DNA of 41,366 bases from an uncultured Acidobacteriota bacterium (GTDB lineage Bacteria; Acidobacteriota; Terriglobia; Terriglobales; CAINCZ01). The translations under genes and the position numbers were made by a program. Shown here piece by piece: positions 32,735 through 39,313 of this stretch. Under the pieces are notes generated by a model that saw only the letters and a list, made by a program, of their open reading frames with translations, was not told where the DNA came from and ran no database searches. The DNA lies in contig CAINCZ010000047.1 in the NCBI GenBank assembly GCA_903847195.1, positions 1 to 41,366 on the forward strand, written 5' to 3'. Each line of letters starts with the position of its first letter. Within the stretch, counting starts at the first letter, position 1.

Positions 32735-33526
32735 CTACCGGGCGATCTGTTCGAATCCGACGTTCATGACGGGATAGCGGTCGCAGCCTTGGTAATCGAA
32801 GTGCCACCACTCAGTCGGGTTCACGCGGAATCTCCCTGATTCCATGGCGCGGCGCAGCAGGTCGCGGCGCGCCCGCTCCTGCTCGGTGCCGCCCGGATAA
32901 TCTGCGGCGGCGCGCGGCGAGAACTCGTCATAACCGCTGGGCATGGGCGCCGGGGCGCCGGTCTTGAGATCGTATAGTCCCAGATCGACGGCACAGCCCC
33001 GGTTGTGCCGCGAGCCGGTCTGTGGATCGGCGACGAAGCCGCGCTTCTCTGCGGGCGTTCCCGGCGTGCCGTCCCAGAACATCTTCGTCACGTACCACGG
33101 GCGGTAGGCGTCGTAGATCAGCAGGCCGTATCCGGCGGCGCGCAGTCGGCGTTGCACGCGCAGCAAGAAGGCTGCCGCTGGCCGCTGCAGGAACGCACGC
33201 GCCGATTCGTAAAACGGCGCGCCCATGAAGTTGTTCGCCGTCGCGTAGCGGAGGTCGAAATGAAGGCTCGCGTCGAGTAGGCTCAGCTCGACCAGGTCCG
33301 ATTTGCGCTTGCCCGTCTGGGCGGGAGGCCGGGCCGCCAGCGCTTCGCGGCGAAGTTCCGCGACCGGCGCCAGCGGCTTGACATGAAAGGTCTGCTGCGA
33401 GGGCTCCTGCGCCAGGGCCGCGGCTGCCAAGCCAACACAGACAGCAGCGCTGCACAGCCAGAAAAAGAACCAGGCCCTCCGTCCCCGGCGAGCGACAGCG
33501 CGCACCAGGCTACGATTCGTCTTCAA
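32735..33526 (-). CDS. VanX-like D-alanyl-D-alanine dipeptidase (M15D)
   Basis: 263 residues. A basic N-terminus and membrane segment (RAWFFFWLCSAAVCVGLAAAALAQ) serve as a signal peptide, so it acts in the periplasm. The M15D zinc motifs are all present: YDAYRPW (substrate Arg), SRHNRGCAVDLGL (SxHxxGxAxD, His and Asp ligands, about 172-182) and EWWHFDY (ExxH, about 238-244). The enzyme cleaves D-Ala-D-Ala. Without vanH/vanA nearby, peptidoglycan turnover or D-Ala recycling is likelier than vancomycin resistance. No ATG fits. I chose TTG 33526 because AGGAG lies 4 bases upstream; it overlaps the preceding gene by 17 bases, implying coupling. GTG 33505 is a weaker option. Confidence 0.85.
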   Translation of the reverse strand: MKTNRSLVRAVARRGRRAWFFFWLCSAAVCVGLAAAALAQEPSQQTFHVKPLAPVAELRREALAARPPAQTGKRKSDLVELSLLDASLHFDLRYATANNFMGAPFYESARAFLQRPAAAFLLRVQRRLRAAGYGLLIYDAYRPWYVTKMFWDGTPGTPAEKRGFVADPQTGSRHNRGCAVDLGLYDLKTGAPAPMPSGYDEFSPRAAADYPGGTEQERARRDLLRRAMESGRFRVNPTEWWHFDYQGCDRYPVMNVGFEQIAR

Positions 33527-34493
33527 ACGGCTCCTGCCGTTCAGAAGCAAGATCCGGTGCCTGCGCCGTCTCCTGCACCTCGGGCTCGGTAGGCTCGGCG
33601 TCGATTGGTCCTTTCGCCGCATCGGCCGCATCAGCCGCCCGGTGCTTCACGCGCACGACGACAATCTTCGAGAAACCCTCCTCGAAGGTCGGTGGCCGGA
33701 GCTTGGTAGCCATGCGCTGCATGACTTCATCCGGCACCACGCGCTGGCGCTTGCGATTGCGCTCCATGCACACTTCCAGCGGCACGTCGAAGAAAACGGC
33801 GTGCGCTTCGTAACCGAACTCGCGCGCCATGCGAATCCAATGGCGCCGCTCTTTGGGCGACAAGTTGGTCGCGTCCACATAATTGGACGGCATGCGCGCG
33901 ATCAGGCGCGCCCGCAACAGCGAACGCAGGCTGGAGAACACCAGGTCCTGATGCCGCTGCTCGGTTGCGTCATCGAAAAGCAACGTCCGCAGCAGGTCGC
34001 TGGAAAGCGGAGTTACGCCCTTGCGCTTGAACCAGGTGGTCTTTCCCGAGCCCGGCAGTCCAACGCTGAGAACGACGGCGCCCTTGGGCACACGCTTCTG
34101 CGCCGCCGACTCAGGAGCAGCAGCAGGGACCGCCTGCGCCGGCTCGGGCGGCTCTTCGAGTTCCCCAGCCTCCCCGGTCGGGGCACCCGCTTCCACGGTT
34201 ACAGAGACCGTCGGCCGTGGGCCTTCGGTGGCGCTGTAGGCAGGCCGCAAGGGCTGCTGCGCGGACTCACTGCCCGGCGCGGCGGCGCCCGCTGGCTTCT
34301 TCTTGCGCCGGCCACGGCGCGCACGCCCATGTGCTGCAGCACCCTGTGCCTTGCCTTCCGGCGTGCTTTCGTCTGGGACCGCTTCCGGCCCGAGCGGCTC
34401 TTCTGTAATCTCGGTTTTCATTTCTGGCGTCCCCGGTTCGCTCTCACCAGACGCTTGGGACGGGCGGCGGCGGCTACGATTCCACTTGCGCAT
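33510..34493 (-). CDS. P-loop kinase (AAA_33/polynucleotide-kinase-like) with charged disordered tails
   Basis: 327 residues. The first 135 are low-complexity, Pro/Ala/Glu-rich with a basic patch (RARRGRRKKKP) and look disordered. The core (about 138-270) is a P-loop kinase: VVLSVGLPGSGKTTWF (Walker A 145-152), LSSDLLRTLLFDD, NYVDATNLSPKERR (typical of the PNKP/AAA_33 group), FFDVPLEVCMERNRKR (lid arginines) and VMQRMATKLRPPTFEEGF. The C-terminus is again acidic (EPTEPEVQETAQ). Related kinases phosphorylate nucleic-acid ends or small molecules; the substrate is unknown. ATG 34493 lacks a ribosome site, and ATG 34421 (MKTEITEEP), with GGGGA upstream, is a credible alternative. The 3' end overlaps the VanX-like gene. 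Confidence 0.75.
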   Translation of the reverse strand: MRKWNRSRRRPSQASGESEPGTPEMKTEITEEPLGPEAVPDESTPEGKAQGAAAHGRARRGRRKKKPAGAAAPGSESAQQPLRPAYSATEGPRPTVSVTVEAGAPTGEAGELEEPPEPAQAVPAAAPESAAQKRVPKGAVVLSVGLPGSGKTTWFKRKGVTPLSSDLLRTLLFDDATEQRHQDLVFSSLRSLLRARLIARMPSNYVDATNLSPKERRHWIRMAREFGYEAHAVFFDVPLEVCMERNRKRQRVVPDEVMQRMATKLRPPTFEEGFSKIVVVRVKHRAADAADAAKGPIDAEPTEPEVQETAQAPDLASERQEPFEDES

Positions 34494-34723
34494 ATTGAGA
34501 TTTCAACACACTCCCGGGTATGGGGGCAACGTCTGACCCCGTCCCTAGCGTGGTACGCGCACCGGCGGAGTGGCCCTTTCGGGACCAGCGTTGCGGCACA
34601 AGACTCACTTTTTTTGCGCCGGGGCCCTCATGGTGATAGGCTTTTTTGAGGTATTGCTGTTGGGTTTACACCTTAGATACACGATAGAGATCACGGGAAT
34701 GAACGTGGTCCCGGAGGCTTCGG
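34494..34723. other. divergent intergenic region ahead of gap
   Basis: A GC-rich half (34500-34600) precedes an A/T-richer part (34630-34690) with CTTTTTTGAGG and TTTACACCTTAGATACAC, the likely promoter area of the glycolytic cluster. No -35/-10 pair with convincing spacing is visible (TTGCTG-17-ATACAC is the nearest). Confidence 0.3.
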
Positions 34724-35734
34724 ATGGCTGTGAAAGTAGCTATTAATGGCTTTGGACGCATCGGACGCAACGTCCTGCGCGCTTCCTTGAACGACAAGAA
34801 CATTGAAATCGTTGCGGTTAACGATCTGACCGACCCGAAGACCTTGGGCCACCTGCTGAAGTACGACTCCGTGGTCGGCAACCTCGACCGCAAGGTCAGC
34901 GTCGGCGCTGATTTTATTCAGGTTGACGATCGCAAGATCCGCGTCTTCGCGGAGCGCGACCCGGCCAAGCTCGACTGGGGCTCCACCGGCGCCCAGGTCG
35001 TGGTCGAATCCACCGGTCACTTCGCCGATGGCACCAAGGCCAAGGCTCACTTGCGGGATTCGGTTAAGAAGGTCATCATCTCCGCCCCCGCCACCAACGA
35101 AGACCTCACCGTGGTCATGGGCGTCAACGACGGCGATTACGATCCGGCGAAGCATCACATCATCTCCAACGCCTCCTGCACCACCAATTGCCTCGGCCCG
35201 ATCACTAAGGTCGTTAACGACAACTTCAAGATCGTCGTTGGCACCATGACCACGATTCACAGCTACACCAACGACCAGGTCATCCTGGACTTCCCGCACA
35301 AGGACCTGCGGCGCGCCCGCGCAGCGGCTCTGTCCATGATCCCGACCTCCACCGGTGCGGCCAAGGCCATCTACCTGGTCATCCCCGAGATGAAGGGCAA
35401 GCTGGACGGCTTTGCCATGCGCGTTCCGACTCCGAACGTGTCGGTGGTTGACTTGGTCGTCTTCGTCGAGAAGAAAACCTCGGTTGAGGAAGTGAATGCT
35501 GCGTTGAAGAAGGCTTCCGAAACCGGCCCGCTTGCCAAGTACCTCGGCTTCGAGACCAACGAACTGGTCTCCAGCGACTTCAAGGGCGACCCGCGCTCTT
35601 CGATCGTCGATGCCCCGATGACCCGCGTAGTAGGCGGAAATTGCGTGAAGGTAATCTCCTGGTACGACAACGAGTGGGGTTACTCCAACCGGGTGATTGA
35701 TCTGATCAGCCTCATCGCCTCGAAGGGCCTCTAG
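34724..35734 (+). CDS. gap: glyceraldehyde-3-phosphate dehydrogenase
   Basis: A 336-residue type I GAPDH that oxidises glyceraldehyde-3-phosphate to 1,3-bisphosphoglycerate. Rossmann motif NGFGRIGRN (8-16) and VNDLTD (Asp34) indicate NAD preference. The catalytic Cys152 is in SNASCTTNCLGP with His179 in TTIHSYTND. VWYDNEWGY-type end is present as SWYDNEWGYSNRVID. CGGAGG lies 6 bases before ATG 34724. The sequence favours highly expressed codons. It opens the cluster gap-pgk-macro-tpiA, all on the plus strand. Confidence 0.97.
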   Translation: MAVKVAINGFGRIGRNVLRASLNDKNIEIVAVNDLTDPKTLGHLLKYDSVVGNLDRKVSVGADFIQVDDRKIRVFAERDPAKLDWGSTGAQVVVESTGHFADGTKAKAHLRDSVKKVIISAPATNEDLTVVMGVNDGDYDPAKHHIISNASCTTNCLGPITKVVNDNFKIVVGTMTTIHSYTNDQVILDFPHKDLRRARAAALSMIPTSTGAAKAIYLVIPEMKGKLDGFAMRVPTPNVSVVDLVVFVEKKTSVEEVNAALKKASETGPLAKYLGFETNELVSSDFKGDPRSSIVDAPMTRVVGGNCVKVISWYDNEWGYSNRVIDLISLIASKGL

Positions 35735-35818
35735 TCTTTCCCCCGCCTGGAACCGGGAGCCGACGCCCGTCAGCTCCCGTTCCCGGCCCGGCCGAATGCT
35801 GATATCGCAGGAGAAGTC

Positions 35819-37027
35819 ATGTCGAAGCTTTCCATCCGCGACTTATCCCTTAAAGACCACCGTTTGCTGATGCGGGTCGATTTCAACGTGCCGCTGGATG
35901 GCGGCCGCGTGGCTGACGACACCCGCATCCGCGAAACGCTGCCCACGATTGAGTACGCACTGCGGCAGGGCGCGCGCCTGATCTTGGCCTCGCACCTGGG
36001 CCGTCCCAAGGGCAAAGTCGATCCCAAGTTCAGTTTGAAGCCCGTGGCCGAGCGACTGCGGATGCTGCTCGATCGGCAGATGGGCAGCGGCCAGAATGTC
36101 GGATTCTGTCCCGACTGCGTCGGACCCGACGCCGAAGAGATGGCCTCGAAGCTGGAGCGCGGGCAGGTGCTGCTGCTCGAGAACCTGCGCTTCCACCCCG
36201 AAGAAGAGAAGAACGACGAAGGCTTTGCGCGCCAGTTGGCCAGGCTCGCCGACTTTTACGTGAACGACGCTTTCGGCGCGGCGCACCGCGCGCACGCTTC
36301 TACCGAGGGCGTGACCCACTTCGTCAAAAAAGCAGCCGCCGGCTTGCTGATGGAAAAGGAACTTGAGTACCTCGGCAAGGCCCTGCAATCGCCCGCCAAG
36401 CCGTTCGTCGTCATCCTCGGCGGCGCCAAGGTGAGCGACAAGATCGGCGTGATTGAAAACCTGCTGGACAAGGTCGACGCCCTGATCATCGGCGGCGGCA
36501 TGGCCTACACGTTCCTTAAGGCGCAAGGCCTCGAAATCGGCAAGTCGCTGCTCGAAGCCGACAAGGTTGAGCTTGCCCGGCAAACCATGGAAGCGGCGAA
36601 GCAGCGTGGCGTTCGCTTCCTGCTGCCGATCGATAACGTGGTTGCCGCCGCGATTGACCCGGCGGCGCGCACCGCCATCATCGGCCAGGGCGCGGCGATT
36701 CCGGCCGACCAGATGGCGCTCGACATTGGCCCGCTGACGCGGCAGCTGTTCGTGCGCGAAATCGCAAGCGCCCGCACCATCATCTGGAACGGCCCTATGG
36801 GCGTTTTTGAAGTTGGGCCTTTCGCCAGCGGCACGATGGCCGTGGCCCGCGCCGTCGCCGAGAACACCACGGCGATCTCTATCGTGGGTGGTGGTGACAC
36901 AGTCTCCGCCGTCCATCAGGCAGGCGTGGCGGCCAAGATCACGCACATCTCCACCGGTGGCGGCGCCTCGCTTGAGTTTCTCGAAGGCAAGACGCTTCCC
37001 GGCGTTGCGGCCCTCACCGACAGGTAG
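35819..37027 (+). CDS. pgk: phosphoglycerate kinase
   Basis: A 402-residue monomeric kinase that transfers phosphate from 1,3-bisphosphoglycerate to ADP. The N-terminal substrate site is [11 protein letters not shown] with ASHLGRPKG and [12 protein letters not shown]. The hinge and nucleotide domain include [50 protein letters not shown] (split) and the C-terminal GGGDTVSAV and [18 protein letters not shown] (all family signatures). Length is normal. ATG 35819 follows AGGAGAAGTC. It begins 84 bases after gap and is followed 64 bases later by the macro-domain gene. Confidence 0.97.
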   Translation: MSKLSIRDLSLKDHRLLMRVDFNVPLDGGRVADDTRIRETLPTIEYALRQGARLILASHLGRPKGKVDPKFSLKPVAERLRMLLDRQMGSGQNVGFCPDCVGPDAEEMASKLERGQVLLLENLRFHPEEEKNDEGFARQLARLADFYVNDAFGAAHRAHASTEGVTHFVKKAAAGLLMEKELEYLGKALQSPAKPFVVILGGAKVSDKIGVIENLLDKVDALIIGGGMAYTFLKAQGLEIGKSLLEADKVELARQTMEAAKQRGVRFLLPIDNVVAAAIDPAARTAIIGQGAAIPADQMALDIGPLTRQLFVREIASARTIIWNGPMGVFEVGPFASGTMAVARAVAENTTAISIVGGGDTVSAVHQAGVAAKITHISTGGGASLEFLEGKTLPGVAALTDR

Positions 37028-37091
37028 CCGTTCCGAGCGGGGCTGCCTCACGGCAGCTCCACTCGCTCAAATCAACCACGGACGTACGCAC

Positions 37092-37655
37092 GTGCAAATT
37101 GATCTTGGCTCCGGCAGGGTTCTGGATTTCGTGCAGGGCGACATCACGTACGAGTCCACCGATGCTGTCGTCAATGCCGCCAACTCCTCGCTGCTGGGCG
37201 GGGGCGGAGTCGATGGAGCCATTCATCGCCGTGGTGGTCCGGAGATCCTCGCAGAGTGTCGCCGCTGGGTTTCCACGCACGGCTCGCTGCCCACCGGGCA
37301 GGTCATGCACACCACCGCCGGAAAGATGCCCTCCCGCTGCGTGCTGCACACCGTCGGACCGGTATGGCAAGGCGGCACGCACGCAGAAGCCGAACTCCTC
37401 GCCAGTTGTTACCGCGAGTCGGTACGGCTGGCCGACCGGCTGGAATTACAAAGCGTCGCGTTTCCCTCGATCTCGACCGGGGTTTACGGTTACCCGGTGG
37501 AGCAGGCCGCGCCGATCGCCATCGGCACGACGGCGGCGGAACTGCTCAACGCCCGGCATCTCCGGCTGGCGCGCTTCGTTTTGTTCGGCCAATCTGGATT
37601 CCTGACTTTTACCGCTGCGGCTCGCGAGTGGCTGGAACGCCACCCAAAGCCTTAG
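37092..37655 (+). CDS. macro-domain protein (ADP-ribose / O-acetyl-ADP-ribose hydrolase type)
   Basis: A 187-residue stand-alone macro domain. [19 protein letters not shown] (14-32) and [18 protein letters not shown] (34-51) form the ADP-ribose-binding and catalytic loops of the MacroD/YmdB class. [22 protein letters not shown] and [20 protein letters not shown] (each split or at limit) complete the fold. These enzymes remove ADP-ribose from acidic residues or deacetylate O-acetyl-ADP-ribose. The start is a GTG at 37092, where conserved sequence begins; the ribosome site is weak. It sits between pgk (64 bases before) and tpiA (56 bases after) on the same strand, so it is probably cotranscribed with glycolytic genes. 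Confidence 0.88.
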   Translation: MQIDLGSGRVLDFVQGDITYESTDAVVNAANSSLLGGGGVDGAIHRRGGPEILAECRRWVSTHGSLPTGQVMHTTAGKMPSRCVLHTVGPVWQGGTHAEAELLASCYRESVRLADRLELQSVAFPSISTGVYGYPVEQAAPIAIGTTAAELLNARHLRLARFVLFGQSGFLTFTAAAREWLERHPKP

Positions 37656-37711
37656 CCATAGCTCCGCCCGCGCGGGTCGATGCGGGCCATCCGGAAAGTG
37701 GGTGCAACACC

Positions 37712-38467
37712 ATGGTAAGAACCAAGTTGATGGCCGCCAATTGGAAGATGTACAAGACGCCGGACGAAACGCGCGCGTTCATGAGCGCATTTCTGCCTCT
37801 CGTAGCTGGCCACACGCGCGACGAGATCGTCATCTGCCCTCCCTATGTTGACCTGCCGGCCGTGGTCGAAGCCGTCAAGGGCACTGCCATCGGAGTAGGC
37901 GGGCAGAACATGGGCTGGGACAAAGAAGGCGCTTTCACCGGCGAGGTCGCGCCGGCCATGCTGCTGGCTGTGGGCTGCACGCACGTCATCCTCGGCCACT
38001 CCGAGCGGCGGCAGTATTTCGCCGAGACCGACGATACGGTCAACCGCAAGGTCAAACTGGCGCTGGAGTCGGGCTTGAAGCCCATCCTGTGCGTGGGCGA
38101 AGTGCTGGAAGAGCGCGAAGCCAACCTCACCGAAGACACGCTGCGCCGCCAGATTTCGCGCAGCCTGAGCGGCATCTCCGGGCGCAAGGCATCGAAAGGC
38201 CTGATCATTGCCTACGAGCCGGTCTGGGCAATCGGCACCGGCAAGACCGCCACCCCGCAGATCGCCTCCGACGCGCACGAGGTCATCCGCCATGAAGTGG
38301 AGAAGCAACTCGGCAAGGAACTGGCCGAGCAAACTCGCATCCTGTACGGCGGCAGCGTAAAGCCGGAGAACGCGCACGCCCTGATGTCGGAAGCAGAGAT
38401 CGACGGCGCGCTGGTGGGCGGTGCCAGCCTGAACCCCGACTCATTCTCGGCGATCGTGAACTGGTAA
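37712..38467 (+). CDS. tpiA: triose-phosphate isomerase
   Basis: A 251-residue TIM barrel that interconverts dihydroxyacetone phosphate and glyceraldehyde-3-phosphate. Active-site residues are Asn10 and Lys12 (MAANWKMYK), His96 (ILGHSERR) and Glu169 (AYEPVWAIGTGK, the loop-6 signature). The phosphate site is ILYGGSVKPEN and ALVGGASL. ATG 37712 is the family start, although the frame is open further upstream and its ribosome site is weak (GGAAAGTGGG farther up). It closes the glycolytic cluster and is followed at once by a strong terminator. Confidence 0.96.
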   Translation: MVRTKLMAANWKMYKTPDETRAFMSAFLPLVAGHTRDEIVICPPYVDLPAVVEAVKGTAIGVGGQNMGWDKEGAFTGEVAPAMLLAVGCTHVILGHSERRQYFAETDDTVNRKVKLALESGLKPILCVGEVLEEREANLTEDTLRRQISRSLSGISGRKASKGLIIAYEPVWAIGTGKTATPQIASDAHEVIRHEVEKQLGKELAEQTRILYGGSVKPENAHALMSEAEIDGALVGGASLNPDSFSAIVNW

Positions 38468-38490
38468 GCGCCGCTGGGACCACCGAATTT

Positions 38491-38532
38491 CAGCCCCGTC
38501 AGGCCATCTGCCCTGACGGGGCTGTTTTCTTT
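38491..38532 (+). terminator. strong intrinsic terminator of the glycolytic cluster
   Basis: A perfect 13-bp stem, CAGCCCCGTCAGG / CCTGACGGGGCTG, with an 8-base loop, followed by TTTTCTTT. Confidence 0.9.
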
Positions 38533-38552
38533 GCCGTCCCTTCGCCTGGTGC

Positions 38553-38639
38553 CCCATATCTGCCCGCTGTTGGCAGCTGTGGGATTGCAGGCGCCCCATC
38601 CTCACGCGCCCGCTGTTGGCGCGTTAGGGTGGGGCTTTT
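38553..38639. repeat. pair of related palindromes sharing an identical loop
   Basis: Hairpin A: stem 38553-38564 / 38572-38583 (12 bp, one mismatch, one wobble). Hairpin B: stem 38593-38610 / 38618-38635 (18 bp, one mismatch, one wobble), followed by TTTT. Both have the loop CGCTGTT, both are closed by GCC/GGC, and both start from GCCCCAT. The stems differ in sequence but each keeps pairing, as expected of members of a REP-like palindrome family. B could also terminate + transcription. The remaining 38640-38823 shows nothing recognisable. Confidence 0.65.
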
Positions 38640-38823
38640 GACTCTCGATCAACAACCGCACCCGGTGCGCCTCACCCGCCTGCTTCCTCTGGCAGATGTG
38701 GAATGTCCCGCCCGGACAGCCGCCCCGCCGCAGTGCTACTTCGGGACGATTGTTTCTGCCTTACGGCTGCTCCAACGATGGATTTTCCCCTGATTTGGGA
38801 TACAGTGGCTTCCGTGAGGAGCC

Positions 38824-39234
38824 ATGCTCCTGCAATCACAAAGCCGCCATCTGTACCCTCAGCACCCCGCGAGTGATTCGCGGGCCTTCAATAGCGCTAC
38901 GCACGCGCTCGGTTGGCTGGCCCTCGCCTTGTTCTTCTTCGCGCTGTTTTGCGCCTACTGGCTCACCCTGTACCCGCCGCAATCGCAAGCCTGGCCGGTT
39001 GTGCCGGCCGATGTCGTACAAACGCGCGTGGTGGAGGCAGGGTTCGATGCCGGGACTCTCTACCGCGGCGAAGTACTGCTGCATTATTCCGCGCGTGGCC
39101 AGAGCCACAGCACCTGGAAAGACTGCGGCGTGATGGGACGCAGCTCTGAAGCGGTGCAGCGCATGATCCCGCGCTGGGGATACCGGGTGCGCTACAACCC
39201 CGACAATCCCGCCCAGGCGCGCATGGAACAGTGA
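38824..39234 (+). CDS. DUF3592-domain membrane protein
   Basis: 136 residues. One membrane helix (about 28-50, ALGWLALALFFFALFCAYWLTLY) is followed by a beta-rich extracytoplasmic domain with WPVVPADVVQTRV, YRGEVLLHYSARGQSHS and the YRVRYNPDNPAQA ending typical of DUF3592. The function is unknown; such proteins are widespread small membrane proteins in diderms. GTGAGGAGCC gives a good ribosome site before ATG 38824. It is a single gene, convergent with the M1 aminopeptidase. Confidence 0.75.
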   Translation: MLLQSQSRHLYPQHPASDSRAFNSATHALGWLALALFFFALFCAYWLTLYPPQSQAWPVVPADVVQTRVVEAGFDAGTLYRGEVLLHYSARGQSHSTWKDCGVMGRSSEAVQRMIPRWGYRVRYNPDNPAQARMEQ

Positions 39235-39259
39235 CCGTCGTTCATCGCCGCACGGCTGG

Positions 39260-39297
39260 AAAACAAAACGCCCTGCGTCCCGAGGGGACGCAGGGCG
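39260..39297 (-). terminator. intrinsic terminator of the M1 aminopeptidase gene
   Basis: A 13-bp stem CGCCCTGCGTCCC / GGGACGCAGGGCG (39269-39281 / 39285-39297), followed on the minus strand by TTTTGTTTT (39268-39260). The + strand lacks a T-run. Confidence 0.85.
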
Positions 39298-39313
39298 ATC
39301 CGTTGGAACCGTT

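Noticed and set aside
32735..33526. Vancomycin-resistance locus
   Set aside because: Only a VanX-like dipeptidase is present; vanH, vanA-type ligase and vanRS are absent.
35843..37051. 402-codon minus-strand frame opposite pgk
   Set aside because: Mirror of the pgk frame; the plus strand has all PGK signatures.
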